Shown here: positions 49,063 through 60,030 of the stretch, one piece after another
How the letters are laid out: every line of letters begins with the position of its first letter
Position numbering within the stretch: the first letter of the stretch is position 1
NCBI RefSeq assembly: GCF_003217295.1
Contig: NZ_QJTJ01000019.1
Coordinates: 1 to 64,000 of the forward strand
Reading direction: 5' to 3'
DNA length: 64,000 nucleotides
Source: Ureibacillus chungkukjangi
GTDB taxonomy: Bacteria > Bacillota > Bacilli > Bacillales_A > Planococcaceae
Notes under the pieces: generated by a model
What the model was told of the DNA's origin: nothing
Seen by the model: only the letters and a program-made list of their open reading frames with translations
Database searches by the model: none
Made by a program: the position numbers and the translations under genes

Positions 49063-49539
49063 ATGGAAGAGAATATTTCAGAAAGAAATGGTTTTGTCCG
49101 TTTAGCTCTGGGTACAGGTTTAACAGCATGCGGAATTGCTCACCTCTCAAAGGAATCCGGTAATCGTGGCATAGGTGCTCTTTTCGTCGCAGCAGGTGCC
49201 ATGAAGGTGGCAGAAGGCATTTTCCTTTATTGTCCCGTAAAAGCTTTAATTAATTCTAATGTAAAAGAAGCCGTTGCAACATCCTTTAATGATTACTTAG
49301 ATGGCGATCACCTTATGAGTGCCTATAACGACTTCTATACAGAAAAATGGGGTACAGGAGCTTCAGATTCTAGCGGTGGTCAGTCTAACACTGGCTCTAG
49401 TATTGAAAAAGCGGCTAATGACATTGGCCAAATCGTATCGAATACAACGCAAAATGACTCCTTAAAAAATACTGCTTCACAGGCGGTAAAAACTGCTGCC
49501 GGTGCTGGTTCAGGGAAAAATACACACTCTTCAAAATAA
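49063..49539 (+). CDS. DUF2892-like small membrane protein
   Basis: 158 aa on the plus strand with GGGGAG at 8 nt. The first 80 residues (NGFVRLALGTGLTACGIAHLS, then GIGALFVAAGAMKVAEGIFLYCPVKAL, shown by their ends) have two hydrophobic helices ending in the conserved CP, the DUF2892/YgaP membrane pattern. The C-terminal half is Ser/Gly/Asn-rich and probably disordered. Function unknown. Inserted between yerA and purD, divergent from yerA. Confidence 0.75.
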   Translation: MEENISERNGFVRLALGTGLTACGIAHLSKESGNRGIGALFVAAGAMKVAEGIFLYCPVKALINSNVKEAVATSFNDYLDGDHLMSAYNDFYTEKWGTGASDSSGGQSNTGSSIEKAANDIGQIVSNTTQNDSLKNTASQAVKTAAGAGSGKNTHSSK

Positions 49540-49601
49540 CGGATAAGAGCTAACGCTAATATATTATTTTTAGTATTGGCTTTTGCCCGATAAGATAAAT
49601 T

Positions 49602-49636
49602 ATGGCAAGAGGCGTCTATTCCTCTTGCCATTTTTA
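49602..49636. terminator. Terminator shared by the DUF2892 gene and purD
   Basis: ATGGCAAGAGG pairs perfectly with CCTCTTGCCAT around an 8-nt loop, with TTTTTATT on the plus side. It lies between convergent genes. Confidence 0.9.
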
Positions 49637-50896
49637 TTAGTCCTGGAAAGTTCTCCAGCCTATATCTTTACGATAGAAAAATTTATCCCATTTTTGTTGT
49701 TCAATGCCTTCATATACTTGTTCTTGTGCTTCTTTTAATGTAGCTGCTTTTGCTGCAACCAAAAGAACTCTGCCTCCATTGCCCACAAATTGATTCTCTA
49801 CGAGTTTAGTTCCAGCATGATAAACCTCATAATTTTCGGTTAAACTATTTAAGTCCGGAAGTGGATTCCCTTTTTCTACATCACCTGGATAGTTTTCTGC
49901 TGCAATAACAACACCTAACATTGCTTCGTCAGACCACTGTAGATCAAAATATTTTTCCTCCATCATGGCTTTCATGAATAAACCAAAGTCTGAGGCCATA
50001 CGTGGAAGAACTACCTGCGTTTCAGGGTCACCGAAACGGGCATTAAATTCAATTACTTTTGGACCTTGCTTCGTTAATATCAAGCCTGCATACAGGATTC
50101 CCGTAAAGGATACTCCTTCTTCTTCCATCGCCTTAACAGTTGGCTCAACAATCTCGATATATGCTCTGGAAATATACTCTTGTGTGATTTGAGGAACTGG
50201 TGAATATGCTCCCATTCCACCTGTGTTTGGCCCTTTGTCTCCATCGTAAGCACGCTTATGATCCTGTGCAATTACCATTGGATAAATTTGACCCTTATGA
50301 ACAAATGACATGAAGGAGAACTCTTCCCCGTCTAAAAACTCTTCAATTACCACACGAGATGACGACTCACCAAAACGTTGATTGCCAATCATATCGTTAA
50401 TAGCATCGATTGCTTCTTGCTCCGTCATAGCGACAATAACACCCTTCCCTGCCGCTAATCCATCCGCTTTCACAACAATTGGTGCACCCTGCTGTTGAAC
50501 ATACTCTACAGCCTCTTTGACATCCGTAAAGGTTTCATATGCAGCAGTTGGGACATTATATTTTTGCATAATTTCTTTAGCATAGGATTTACTGCCTTCG
50601 ATAAAAGCTGCCGCTTTTGTTGGCCCAAAAATTTGTAGCCCTCTTGCTTGGAAGAAGTCTACAATTCCTCCTGCTAAAGGTTGCTCAGGTCCAACAAACG
50701 TCAAATCGATTTCATTCTCCTTTGCAAATTGAGCAAGTCCTGCAAAATCCATCGCATCTAAAGCAACGATTTCAGCATCCTGCCTCATCCCATCATTTCC
50801 AGGTGCAACAAACACCTTCTCAACTGAAGGAGAGTCATTAAATTTCTTTGCAATAGCATGTTCACGTCCACCACTACCAATTACAAGAATGTTCAT
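49637..50896 (-). CDS. purD: Phosphoribosylamine-glycine ligase PurD
   Basis: 419 aa ATP-grasp enzyme, step 2 of purine synthesis. Opening MNILVIGSGGREHAIA, then VKADGLAAGKGVIVA, GEEFSFMSFV and FNARFGDPETQVVLP. Normal length. Last gene of the pathway block but separated from purH by 255 bp containing a strong terminator, so it depends on read-through or its own promoter. Confidence 0.97.
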   Translation of the reverse strand: MNILVIGSGGREHAIAKKFNDSPSVEKVFVAPGNDGMRQDAEIVALDAMDFAGLAQFAKENEIDLTFVGPEQPLAGGIVDFFQARGLQIFGPTKAAAFIEGSKSYAKEIMQKYNVPTAAYETFTDVKEAVEYVQQQGAPIVVKADGLAAGKGVIVAMTEQEAIDAINDMIGNQRFGESSSRVVIEEFLDGEEFSFMSFVHKGQIYPMVIAQDHKRAYDGDKGPNTGGMGAYSPVPQITQEYISRAYIEIVEPTVKAMEEEGVSFTGILYAGLILTKQGPKVIEFNARFGDPETQVVLPRMASDFGLFMKAMMEEKYFDLQWSDEAMLGVVIAAENYPGDVEKGNPLPDLNSLTENYEVYHAGTKLVENQFVGNGGRVLLVAAKAATLKEAQEQVYEGIEQQKWDKFFYRKDIGWRTFQD

Positions 50897-51090
50897 GTGA
50901 AATGCCTCCTATATTTATGTTTTTAATTTACTTAGTTATGAGCGCTGCGCTTTGGTTGCTCGATTACTTGAGAGTTTTAAGAGAATACTTGCGACTTTCG
51001 TTAGGTTACTTGCCACTTCAAATAGTTTGCTGGCACCCTACCATCCTATTTCCTATTCCCAGCACAAAGCCAACAAACACCTAGTTACCC

Positions 51091-51122
51091 CTAAAAAACG
51101 CCCGGCTCATCGCCGAGCGTTT
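51091..51122 (-). terminator. Strong terminator between purH and purD
   Basis: AAACGCTCGGC pairs with GCCGGGCGTTT around GATGA and is followed on the minus strand by TTTTAGG. Confidence 0.9.
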
Positions 51123-51150
51123 CAATACCACTTCATACTCTTATTCTAAA

Positions 51151-52677
51151 TTAGTGTTTAAAATGACGTACACCTGTAAATATCATAGCGATTCCGTATT
51201 CATTGGCTTTGTCGATAGAGTCTTGGTCCTTGATAGAGCCTCCTGGTTGGATGATTGCTGTGATACCCGCTGAAGCAGCTGTTTCAACAGTATCGTTCAT
51301 CGGGAAGAACGCGTCAGATGCCAAAGCTGCACCCTTTGCTTTTTCACCTGCTTGCTCTAGAGCAATTTTTGCAGAGCCCACGCGATTCATTTGACCAGCA
51401 CCAACACCTAATGTCATTTGAGTATCCGTTACAACAATTGCGTTCGATTTCACGTGCTTAACTACAGCCCAGCCTAGTTTTAAAGCTGCCCACTCTTCTT
51501 CAGTAGGCTCACGGTCTGTTACAACTTTAACGTCTGCTTCCGCGAATCCGAAAGCATCGTCTTCTTGAACTAATAAACCACCTTCAACAGAAACCACTTT
51601 TAACTTGTCTTGGTTTTCCTGTGCGAAGTTAATAGTCATTAAACGAATATTTTTCTTTTGAGTTAAAATTGCTAGAGCTTCCTCTGTGAATGAAGGCGCA
51701 ATAATGATTTCTAAGAAAATGCCGCTTAATTTTTCAGCTGTAGCAACATCTACTTCACGGTTTAAGGCGATAATTCCTCCAAAGATAGAAGTCGGATCCG
51801 CCTCGTAAGCCTTATCAAAAGCTTCCTCAATAGTCGTACCAGTACCTACTCCACAAGGATTCATATGCTTAACTGCAACAGCAGAAGGAATATCAAATTC
51901 CTTCACGATTTGTAGAGCCGCATTGCCATCTTGAATATTATTATAGGATAGTTCTTTACCGTGTAATTGAGTAGCATAGGCTAATGAAAAATCAGAGCCT
52001 AAACGTTTTTGATAGAATGCAGCCTTTTGATGTGGATTTTCCCCGTAACGTAAAGTTTGTTTTAACTCATATGTCATTGTTAAATTTTCAGGGAACTCTT
52101 CTTCAGTTAAGTAATTCGAGATATATGAATCATAAGCTGCTGTATGACGGAATACTTTTGCTGCCAAACGTTTACGTGTTTCAAGACCTGTAGACCCTTG
52201 TGCTTTTAGTTCTTCAAGTACTTTTGCATAGTCATCTGAGTCTACGATTACTGTTACATATTGATGGTTTTTCGCTGCAGAGCGTAACATTGTTGGACCA
52301 CCGATATCGATATTTTCGATTGCATCATCCCAGGTTACATTCGGTTTTGAAATTGTTTCTACAAACGGATACAGATTTACACAAACAATTTCAATCGGTT
52401 CGATACCATGTTCATTCATTTGTGCTTGGTGAGAAGGATCGTCAAATTTGCCTAACAAACCCCCGTGAATTAATGGGTTCAAGGTTTTTACACGCCCATC
52501 TAGAATCTCAGGGAATTTTGTTACTTCATCAACAGCCGTTACAGGTACATCGTTATCCTGCAGCATTTTTTTCGTACCACCAGTTGATAAAATCTCGTAA
52601 TCTAATGCTACCAATTCTTTTGCAAATTCTAAAATACCATCTTTGTTAGAAACACTAATAAGTGCACGTTTCGCCAC
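51151..52677 (-). CDS. purH: AICAR formyltransferase/IMP cyclohydrolase PurH
   Basis: 508 aa from a GTG with GGAGG at 8-9 nt. Bifunctional: N-terminal IMP cyclohydrolase ([25 protein letters not shown]-like HGGLLG) and C-terminal AICAR transformylase ([26 protein letters not shown], ending [10 protein letters not shown]). Final two steps to IMP. It lies 88 nt after purN. Confidence 0.97.
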   Translation of the reverse strand: MAKRALISVSNKDGILEFAKELVALDYEILSTGGTKKMLQDNDVPVTAVDEVTKFPEILDGRVKTLNPLIHGGLLGKFDDPSHQAQMNEHGIEPIEIVCVNLYPFVETISKPNVTWDDAIENIDIGGPTMLRSAAKNHQYVTVIVDSDDYAKVLEELKAQGSTGLETRKRLAAKVFRHTAAYDSYISNYLTEEEFPENLTMTYELKQTLRYGENPHQKAAFYQKRLGSDFSLAYATQLHGKELSYNNIQDGNAALQIVKEFDIPSAVAVKHMNPCGVGTGTTIEEAFDKAYEADPTSIFGGIIALNREVDVATAEKLSGIFLEIIIAPSFTEEALAILTQKKNIRLMTINFAQENQDKLKVVSVEGGLLVQEDDAFGFAEADVKVVTDREPTEEEWAALKLGWAVVKHVKSNAIVVTDTQMTLGVGAGQMNRVGSAKIALEQAGEKAKGAALASDAFFPMNDTVETAASAGITAIIQPGGSIKDQDSIDKANEYGIAMIFTGVRHFKH

Positions 52678-52780
52678 GAAAAAGACCTCCAATTATGTAA
52701 ATAAATTAAGTACAGTATTTCGGGAGCATCAAATAATGAAGCTCGGCTCGAAATTAACAGCTCTTAGGAACTTTTATAAA

Positions 52781-53365
52781 TTAATGAAATAATTTAATTT
52801 CCTTTTTAAACAGCTTTTGCAATGTGCTTGTGTAAAGCTCATGCTCAAGTGCATGAATCTTGGCTTCTGTTGCAGAACGATTTCCTTCTACAACATCTAC
52901 TGCCGCCTGACTAAGAATTGGACCAGTATCCAAACCCTCATCAACAAAATGAACCGTTACGCCCGTAACCTTGACACCATGCTCTAATGCTTGTCCAATA
53001 GCATCTTTGCCCGGAAACGCAGGGAGTAAGGAGGGGTGAATATTCACAATTCGATTCGAATAAGCAGACAGTAAAGTGTTACCTATTAAACGCATGTATC
53101 CAGCAAGAATTACCCATTGTACTTCATGCTCTTTTAGAATATTAATAATTTCCTGCTCATAATCTGCTTTTGATTCATATTGCTTTGCAACGAACGAGAA
53201 TACTGGAATGCCAAAATTTTCTGCACGTTTTACAACGTAAGCATCTGGTTTATCCGTTACGACGACTCCAATCTCTGCATCTAGCTTCCCGTTTTCGATA
53301 GCTGTTTGGATTGCTTGAAAATTGCTCCCGCTACCAGAAGCAAATATGGCAATTTTGGTAGTCAT
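52781..53365 (-). CDS. purN: GAR formyltransferase PurN
   Basis: 194 aa, formyl-THF dependent. ASGSGSNFQAIQ at the start, catalytic residues in VNIHPSLLPAFPG and the downstream Asp in VDEGLDTGPI. Its ATG overlaps the stop of purM by one base. Step 3 of the pathway. Confidence 0.97.
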   Translation of the reverse strand: MTTKIAIFASGSGSNFQAIQTAIENGKLDAEIGVVVTDKPDAYVVKRAENFGIPVFSFVAKQYESKADYEQEIINILKEHEVQWVILAGYMRLIGNTLLSAYSNRIVNIHPSLLPAFPGKDAIGQALEHGVKVTGVTVHFVDEGLDTGPILSQAAVDVVEGNRSATEAKIHALEHELYTSTLQKLFKKEIKLFH

Positions 53366-54420
53366 TATTTCAAGCTCCCATCATGTGACCCGTTAAATAC
53401 GACACCTTCTCCTTTAACGACACGACCAATTTTGTAAGCTTGTTCACCATTTTCTTCTGCAATGGCAAGAACCTTGTCCGCTTCGGAAGCTGGAACTGAA
53501 AGAACATATCCAATGCCCATATTAAAAACGTTATATAAATCTTTATCAGCTAAAGCACCTTTGTCCTGTAAAAAATCAAATATACGTAAAACTGGCCAAG
53601 AGCCTAGCTCGATTTCAGTAGCTAATCCCTCAGGCATCATACGAGGAAGGTTTTCATAGAAACCGCCACCTGTAACATGGGCCATACCGTGAATATCTGC
53701 TTGCTTCAAGATTTCGAGCACAGGCTTTGCATATATTTTAGTGGGTACAAGCAAGGCTTCGCCGATTGGACCAAGATCCTCATAGCCATCCACAACCTCG
53801 TCAACTGCGAATCCATTATCAGTAAAGACAATTTTACGAACTAGCGAATAACCGTTGGAATGAACACCGCTTGAAGCTAGACCAATTAGAACGTCACCTT
53901 CTGCAATTTTCTCTCCAGTAACGACATTCGCTTTTTCACAAGCCCCTACTGCAAACCCCGCTAGATCATATTCATCTTCTTCGTAAAGTCCTGGCATTTC
54001 AGCTGTTTCCCCGCCAATTAAAGCACATCCAGCTTGCACACAGCCATCTGCTACGCCCTTTACGATTTGTTCAATTTTCGCAGGTTCAGCTTTTCCAACT
54101 GCCACATAATCTAAGAAATAAAGTGGCTCTGCACCCTGAGCAACGATGTCGTTAACACACATTGCCACACAATCAACGCCAATTGTATCGTGTTTATCGA
54201 CCATAAATGCAAGCTTTAATTTTGTCCCAACACCATCAGTACCTGAAATTAGAACCGGTTCCTTTAAGTTTAAAGAGGACAAGTCAAACATGCCTCCGAA
54301 GCCACCAAATGTACCCATTACACCTAAACGATTTGTACGTTCTACGTGGGATTTCATTCGGTTTACGGCCTCGTATCCAGCCTCAATATTAACGCCCGCT
54401 TGTTCATATGCTTTTGACAT
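53365..54420 (-). CDS. purM: AIR synthetase PurM
   Basis: 351 aa. [47 protein letters not shown] and [14 protein letters not shown] are the family's ATP and substrate loops. Step 5. It follows purF by 59 nt. Confidence 0.97.
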   Translation of the reverse strand: MSKAYEQAGVNIEAGYEAVNRMKSHVERTNRLGVMGTFGGFGGMFDLSSLNLKEPVLISGTDGVGTKLKLAFMVDKHDTIGVDCVAMCVNDIVAQGAEPLYFLDYVAVGKAEPAKIEQIVKGVADGCVQAGCALIGGETAEMPGLYEEDEYDLAGFAVGACEKANVVTGEKIAEGDVLIGLASSGVHSNGYSLVRKIVFTDNGFAVDEVVDGYEDLGPIGEALLVPTKIYAKPVLEILKQADIHGMAHVTGGGFYENLPRMMPEGLATEIELGSWPVLRIFDFLQDKGALADKDLYNVFNMGIGYVLSVPASEADKVLAIAEENGEQAYKIGRVVKGEGVVFNGSHDGSLK

Positions 54421-54479
54421 GACTGTTGAATCCTCCTCTTAATCATTTCGCCGCGATGTAGAAGTATCAGGGCAAGTGT

Positions 54480-55904
54480 TTAATGCTGCAATTCCTTCAC
54501 ATGTGGTAATACTGTATCTGGGAAAATCTCTGTTGGATAATCCCCTGTAAAGCACGCCATGCAAAGTCCGCGAGTTTCGTCCTCAAATGCACGTGCAGTA
54601 GCTTCTACCAGTCCATCTGCTGAAAGGAAGGTTAACGTATCCGCACCAATGGCTTCACGCATTTCCTCTACACTCATATTGGACGCAATAAGCTCTTCGC
54701 TTGTTGACGTATCTATACCATAGAAGCAAGGATTTTTCATCGGCGGTGATGAAATGAGAACATGGACTTCTGTTGCCCCAGCCTCTTTTAGCATGTTCAC
54801 AATTCTACGTGATGTAGTGCCGCGTACAATGGAATCATCCACCATAATGACACGCTTCCCTTTAACCACCTGTACGACTGGCGAAAGCTTCATCTTCACT
54901 CCACGTTCACGAAGCTCTTGTGTAGGCTGAATGAAAGTACGACCAGTATAGCGATTTTTGATCAAACCAAGCTCATAAGGGATGCCGCTTTCTTCAGCAA
55001 AACCAATTGCCGCTGAAATTGATGAATCAGGAACACCTGTTACAACATCTGCTTCAATTCCAAAGCACTCTTTCGCCAATTGTTTCCCCATACGTTTTCG
55101 TGCAGCATGAATGTTTATTTCATCGATATTGGAATCTGGACGAGCGAAGTATACATACTCCATCGCACACATTGCACGTTTTTCCATTTGAACGAAGCGA
55201 TCCTCTTCAATACCATTATCTGTAATGATCAATAGCTCCCCTGGTTCTACTTCTCTTACAAACTCAGCACCAATTAAATCAAATGCACAGGTTTCCGATG
55301 CGACAACATATGCATCTCCTAATTTACCAAGAGACAAAGGACGTAAACCATTACGATCACGGGCAACCATCATGCCTTCCTTTGTAAGAATCAAGAATGA
55401 AAAAGCACCTTTTAATAGAGAAAGTGATTCCTTTACTTGTTCACGGAAGCCTGGCTTTTTACTTTTCTTGATCAAATGGACAACAACTTCTGTATCAGAA
55501 GTAGATTGAAAAATACTTCCCGAGCGCTCTAAATGCTGCTTTAAATGATTAGCATTTACTAAATTCCCGTTATGGGCAATCGCTAATGTACCAGTTGAGG
55601 AACGGAATAATAATGGCTGTACATTTTCAATTCCCCCACCACCGGCAGTAGTGTAACGAACATGGGCAATTGCCGAGTTACCTTTGGCAGCACTTATGTT
55701 TGCCTCATTAAATACATCATTTACTAGTCCTTCACCTTTTACCGCACGAAGAGAGTGACCGTCAGTTACGACGATCCCTGCTCCCTCTTGACCACGGTGT
55801 TGAAGTGCATGTAGACCATAGTAGCTAAGTTGTGCAGCATCAGGATGTCCCCAAATTCCGAATACACCACATTCTTCGTTTAAGCCTCTGATTTCACCAA
55901 GCAT
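54480..55904 (-). CDS. purF: Amidophosphoribosyltransferase PurF
   Basis: 474 aa from [15 protein letters not shown], the standard Bacillus-type start with an 11-residue propeptide cleaved before Cys; AGGAG lies 7 nt upstream. Ntn glutaminase domain ([16 protein letters not shown]) and PRPP domain ([17 protein letters not shown]). Cysteines for the 4Fe-4S cluster are present (for example [12 protein letters not shown]). It catalyses the committed step and is feedback inhibited. The start lies inside the end of purL (25-nt overlap). Confidence 0.96.
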   Translation of the reverse strand: MLGEIRGLNEECGVFGIWGHPDAAQLSYYGLHALQHRGQEGAGIVVTDGHSLRAVKGEGLVNDVFNEANISAAKGNSAIAHVRYTTAGGGGIENVQPLLFRSSTGTLAIAHNGNLVNANHLKQHLERSGSIFQSTSDTEVVVHLIKKSKKPGFREQVKESLSLLKGAFSFLILTKEGMMVARDRNGLRPLSLGKLGDAYVVASETCAFDLIGAEFVREVEPGELLIITDNGIEEDRFVQMEKRAMCAMEYVYFARPDSNIDEINIHAARKRMGKQLAKECFGIEADVVTGVPDSSISAAIGFAEESGIPYELGLIKNRYTGRTFIQPTQELRERGVKMKLSPVVQVVKGKRVIMVDDSIVRGTTSRRIVNMLKEAGATEVHVLISSPPMKNPCFYGIDTSTSEELIASNMSVEEMREAIGADTLTFLSADGLVEATARAFEDETRGLCMACFTGDYPTEIFPDTVLPHVKELQH

Positions 55905-58108
55905 GGGATAGCTCCTTTCCAAGCAGAACGGAATTCCTCCACTGTACCTTCTAAAAGAACGCCAGTATCACCGTTGATTGTAATATTTGCATCAGCTGTT
56001 ACAATACCGATTTTCTTCGCATCAGGAATTACTTTTTCAAATGCAGCTGCATTTTCTTCTTTTACTGTCACAACAAAACGTGATTGAGTTTCACTAAATA
56101 AAGCCGTTACAGCAGAGCCTTCTAAAGTTACGTCTATACCTAAGCCCGCTGCTCCAAACGCTTTCTCAGCTAAAGCTACTGCTACGCCACCTTCTGAAAC
56201 GTCATGTGCAGATTGTAATAACCCTTCACGGATTGCAGTTAAAATTGATTCTTGACGGCTTGCTTCTACCTCTAAATCAATATAAGGTGCTTTACCGAAG
56301 ATTTTGCCGTAGACCAGCTTTTGTAGCTCAGATCCACCGAACTCAGTAGCCGTCTCGCCTACTAAGTAAACAACATCGCCAGCAGCTTTAACTTGTTGAG
56401 TAGTTACATGTGCCAAATCCTCTACTAAACCAACCATACCAATTGTTGGTGTTGGATACACCGCTTCACCAGAACGCTCGTTATAAAGGGATACGTTCCC
56501 ACCGATTACTGGTGCATTCAGTGCTGTACATGCTGCTGAGATACCATCTGCTGATTTTTCAATTTGCCAGAAGATTTCTGGTTTTTCTGGATTCCCAAAA
56601 TTTAGACAGTCCGTGATTGCAAGTGGTCGCCCACCTGAAGCAACGATATTACGTGCGGCTTCTGCTACTGCAATTTTCCCACCCATTTCAGGATCTAAGA
56701 AAATATAACGAGAGTTACAGTCAGTTGTCATTGCAAGACCTTTATTTGTACCACGAACACGTAATACAGCCGCATCTGATCCAGGTGCAACAATTGTATT
56801 TGTACGTACTTGGTAATCATATTGGTCGTAAACCCACTCTTTAGAAGCAATTGTTGGTGCCTGAAGCAATCCTAGTAAAGTATCTTTATAGTTAACTACT
56901 TCTGGTTCACTATTTTCAATTGCTTGGAACTCTGCAAAGTATGCAGGCTCCTGTGATGGCTTATTGTAAACTGGTGCATCTTCAGCAAGCGCATCAGCAG
57001 GAACCTCTGCAACCACTTCTCCTTTATGTAATAAACGAAGCATTTTATCATCTGTAACGCGGCCAATTGCTACAGCATCTAAACCGTATTTTTCAAAAAT
57101 CACTTTGATTTCATCTTCGCGCCCTTTTTTCACAACGAGTAGCATGCGTTCTTGTGATTCAGATAACATCATTTCGTAAGCTGTCATTCCTGTTTCACGT
57201 TGAGGTACTAGATTTAAATTCATTTCCACGCCAGAACCAGCTTTTGAAGCCATTTCTGCTGACGATGAAGTAAGACCTGCTGCACCCATATCCTGAATTC
57301 CTACAAGAGCATCTGACTTTACAACCTCTAGACATGCTTCAAGTAAAAGTTTTTCCATGAATGGGTCCCCAACTTGAACTGCTGGTCGCTTTTCTTCTGA
57401 AGCTTCTGACAGTTCTTCCGATGCAAATGTCGCACCATGAATTCCATCACGACCTGTTTTAGCACCAACGTACATCACTGTGTTACCAACTCCAGCAGCA
57501 ATTCCGCGCTGAATGTCCTTATGGTCGATTAGGCCAACACACATTGCGTTTACAAGTGGATTCCCCTCATAGCATGGATCGAATTGAATTTCGCCACCTA
57601 CTGTTGGAATACCGATACAGTTTCCGTAGCCAGCAATCCCTGCAACTACTTCTTCAAACAAATACTTACCACGCTTAGTTTGTAATTCACCAAAGCGTAA
57701 TGAGTTTAACATGGCAATCGGACGAGCACCCATTGAGAAAACGTCACGGATAATCCCGCCTACACCAGTTGCAGCACCTTGATATGGTTCAATTGCTGAA
57801 GGGTGATTATGTGATTCCATCTTGAAAACAACCGCTTGTTCATCACCAATATCAACAATCCCTGCACCTTCACCAGGACCTTGTAAAACTTGAGGACCTT
57901 TTGTAGGGAATTTACGTAATACTGGTTTTGAATTTTTGTAAGAACAGTGTTCAGACCACATTACAGAGAATAGACCTGTTTCAGTCCAGTTTGGAAGACG
58001 ACCTAAGATACCCTCTACCATTGCAAATTCTTCATCTGACATACCCATAGAAGCATATAGCTTTTGTTCTTTGATTTGCTCTTTAGTTGGTTCTAAACTA
58101 ACTGACAT
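55880..58108 (-). CDS. purL: FGAM synthase large subunit PurL
   Basis: 742 aa, the small-type PurL used with separate PurS and Pur[16 protein letters not shown] near the start, [24 protein letters not shown]-like [13 protein letters not shown], and [14 protein letters not shown]. Step 4. Overlaps purQ by 11 nt and purF by 25 nt. Confidence 0.97.
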   Translation of the reverse strand: MSVSLEPTKEQIKEQKLYASMGMSDEEFAMVEGILGRLPNWTETGLFSVMWSEHCSYKNSKPVLRKFPTKGPQVLQGPGEGAGIVDIGDEQAVVFKMESHNHPSAIEPYQGAATGVGGIIRDVFSMGARPIAMLNSLRFGELQTKRGKYLFEEVVAGIAGYGNCIGIPTVGGEIQFDPCYEGNPLVNAMCVGLIDHKDIQRGIAAGVGNTVMYVGAKTGRDGIHGATFASEELSEASEEKRPAVQVGDPFMEKLLLEACLEVVKSDALVGIQDMGAAGLTSSSAEMASKAGSGVEMNLNLVPQRETGMTAYEMMLSESQERMLLVVKKGREDEIKVIFEKYGLDAVAIGRVTDDKMLRLLHKGEVVAEVPADALAEDAPVYNKPSQEPAYFAEFQAIENSEPEVVNYKDTLLGLLQAPTIASKEWVYDQYDYQVRTNTIVAPGSDAAVLRVRGTNKGLAMTTDCNSRYIFLDPEMGGKIAVAEAARNIVASGGRPLAITDCLNFGNPEKPEIFWQIEKSADGISAACTALNAPVIGGNVSLYNERSGEAVYPTPTIGMVGLVEDLAHVTTQQVKAAGDVVYLVGETATEFGGSELQKLVYGKIFGKAPYIDLEVEASRQESILTAIREGLLQSAHDVSEGGVAVALAEKAFGAAGLGIDVTLEGSAVTALFSETQSRFVVTVKEENAAAFEKVIPDAKKIGIVTADANITINGDTGVLLEGTVEEFRSAWKGAIPCLVKSEA

Positions 58109-58778
58109 GTGATTCCCTCCACATTTTTACAATAGATTTAAATACCTTAAGTCCGTCGTCACTACCTAGTAATGTATCCACAGCACGCTCTGGGTGAGGC
58201 ATCATTCCTAGTACATTTCCTCGTTCGTTAATGATTCCTGCAATATCCTCAAGACTACCATTTGGATTTTCCCCTGAATATGTAAATACAATTTGATTGT
58301 TCGCTTTTAACTCAGCTAGTGTTTGGTCGTCACAGAAGTAGTTTCCTTCTCCATGTGCGATTGGAACATTGATAATTTGGCCAGCTTCATATTGATGTGT
58401 AAATAATGTATCGTTATTTTCAACTTTCAACTCAACAGTACGACACATGAACTTTAAGTTTTTGTTTCGAAGTAATGCTCCTGGAAGTAAGCCTGCTTCA
58501 GTTAAAATTTGGAATCCGTTACATACACCAAGGACTGGCTTGCCTGCTTCAGCAAACTTTTTCACTTCTGCCATAACGTTCGATTGGTTAGCCATTGCAC
58601 CACAGCGTAAATAGTCGCCGTAAGAAAATCCTCCCGGTACTAAAACGCCATCAAATTCGCTTAAATCTGTTGCGTCGTGCCAAACGTATTCTACTTCTTC
58701 ACCTAGTTCGTCTTTGATCGCATGATACATATCAACGTCACAGTTTGACCCAGGGAAAACAAGTACTGCGAATTTCAT
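58098..58778 (-). CDS. purQ: FGAM synthase glutaminase subunit PurQ
   Basis: 226 aa class I glutamine amidotransferase. PGSNCDVDM start, oxyanion loop [15 protein letters not shown], nucleophile Cys in GVCNGFQIL and His/Glu in [10 protein letters not shown]. It delivers ammonia to PurL. Two bases after purS. Confidence 0.97.
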   Translation of the reverse strand: MKFAVLVFPGSNCDVDMYHAIKDELGEEVEYVWHDATDLSEFDGVLVPGGFSYGDYLRCGAMANQSNVMAEVKKFAEAGKPVLGVCNGFQILTEAGLLPGALLRNKNLKFMCRTVELKVENNDTLFTHQYEAGQIINVPIAHGEGNYFCDDQTLAELKANNQIVFTYSGENPNGSLEDIAGIINERGNVLGMMPHPERAVDTLLGSDDGLKVFKSIVKMWRESHVS

Positions 58779-58780
58779 GA

Positions 58781-59029
58781 TTAGTTAGCCTCCTCGACTT
58801 CGTAGCGGTAATCTTCAATCACTGTGTTTGCAAGAAGCTTTTCACACATTTCTTTTACTAGAGAATCTAGATCGCGCTCTGTATCACCAATTACAACCTC
58901 TAAATATTTACCAATACGGATATCCTGAACCTCGTTGTAACCCATTTTCACCAATGAACCTTGTACAGCTGACCCTTGTGGATCAAGTACACTTTCGCGT
59001 AATGTAACGTAAATTTTAACTTTAGTCAT
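58781..59029 (-). CDS. purS: FGAM synthase subunit PurS
   Basis: 82 aa. Typical Pur[20 protein letters not shown] and [12 protein letters not shown]. It bridges PurL and PurQ. Two bases after purC. Confidence 0.96.
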   Translation of the reverse strand: MTKVKIYVTLRESVLDPQGSAVQGSLVKMGYNEVQDIRIGKYLEVVIGDTERDLDSLVKEMCEKLLANTVIEDYRYEVEEAN

Positions 59030-59031
59030 TT

Positions 59032-59742
59032 CTATTTTCCTCCAAGTCTAGCAAGAATAATTTCATATACATCTGTTAAACTACCTAAATCACGACGGAA
59101 CACGTCTTTATCAAGCTTTTGTTTTGTTTCTGCATCCCAAAGACGGCATGTATCTGGTGAAATTTCATCTGCCAAGAGTACATTTCCATCCTTATCACGG
59201 CCAAATTCAAGCTTAAAGTCTACTAAAATAACGCCGACTTCTTCAAAAATTGGTTGAAGAACACTATTAACCTTTAAACCTAGTTCATAGAGAATTCCGA
59301 CTTCTTCCTTTGTAGCAATCCCCAAAATATCGATATGCTCGTTATTAATGATTGGATCTCCTAAGGCATCATCTTTATAGTAGAACTCTACAATCGTACG
59401 GCTTAGCGGTGTTCCTTCTTCAAACCCAAGTCGTTTCGCAAGACTGCCCGCAGCGATATTACGAACCACAACTTCGATTGGGATAATATCAACCTTGCGA
59501 ACTAGTTGTTCGTTTTCAGAGATACGCTCCACAAAGTGTGAATCAATACCTTGCGTTTTTAATTTTTCGAAAATTACAGTTGTAATGCGGTTGTTTAGTA
59601 TACCTTTTCCAGCAATCTCTGCCTTCTTTTCACCGTTAAATGCAGTAGCACTATTTTTATACTCAACGAACAAAACATCCTCTTGCTCTGTTTGGTATAA
59701 ACGTTTTGCTTTCCCCTCATATAAAAGCTGACCTTTATTCAT
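59032..59742 (-). CDS. purC: SAICAR synthetase PurC
   Basis: 236 aa from the ATG with GGAGG at 8 nt; the in-frame TTG five codons earlier overlaps the ribosome site. LLYEGKAKRLYQTEQ, VVRNIAAGSLAKRLG and LADEISPDTCRLWD are diagnostic. Step 7. A hairpin and a dispersed repeat separate it from purB. Confidence 0.97.
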   Translation of the reverse strand: MNKGQLLYEGKAKRLYQTEQEDVLFVEYKNSATAFNGEKKAEIAGKGILNNRITTVIFEKLKTQGIDSHFVERISENEQLVRKVDIIPIEVVVRNIAAGSLAKRLGFEEGTPLSRTIVEFYYKDDALGDPIINNEHIDILGIATKEEVGILYELGLKVNSVLQPIFEEVGVILVDFKLEFGRDKDGNVLLADEISPDTCRLWDAETKQKLDKDVFRRDLGSLTDVYEIILARLGGK

Positions 59743-59762
59743 GACGCGTGCCTCCAATTATT

Positions 59763-59800
59763 TTTCATTCATCTCCCACTTAGTATGGAAGATGAATGAT
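59763..59800 (-). promoter_or_regulatory. Hairpin just upstream of purC
   Basis: TCATTCATCTTCC pairs with GGGAGATGAATGA 10 nt before the purC ribosome site. There is no T-run, so it may be a processing site or translation modulator. Confidence 0.45.
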
Positions 59801-59839
59801 TATTATCAATGGTTACTAGCGAAAATCAGTTAATCATTT

Positions 59840-59996
59840 AATCAAATTCGCCTTGGCGTATTTGCTCGCCCAGATTTTATCGAGCTTAGGCCTGCACGAT
59901 GCAGGTCAGTTAGCCGTTGTCGTAGGACGCGACGATTTTAGGCTAACTTCCTCTTTAAACTTCATTTGAAAATCTGTGGCATCCGCCGGAGGCTTA
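59840..59996. repeat. Dispersed intergenic repeat element between purB and purC
   Basis: About 155 bp with GC content above its surroundings and nested dyads: CGCCTTGGCG, CCTGCA-CGA-TGCAGG (59891), GTCG-TAGGACG-CGAC (59919) enclosed by TTAGCC/GGCTAA (59910/59941), and GCATCCGCCGGAGGC at the end. I recall similar text (GCCTTGGCGTATTTGCTCGCCCAG and CATCCGCCGGAGGCTTA, shortened here) as a multi-copy intergenic element in Lysinibacillus/Solibacillus genomes, unverified. No coding frame. Confidence 0.6.
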
Positions 59997-60030
59997 GCAT
60001 ATTCATTGAAGTTTACTTCAATGAATATGC
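59997..60030 (-). terminator. Perfect 16-bp stem at the purB stop
   Basis: GCATATTCATTGAAGT pairs perfectly with its complement around two bases. There is no T-run; it probably protects or trims the purB 3' end rather than stopping transcription fully. Confidence 0.55.

Noticed and set aside
52200-52649. 149-aa frame antisense to purH
   Set aside because: Shadow of purH, His/Leu-rich composition and no ribosome site.
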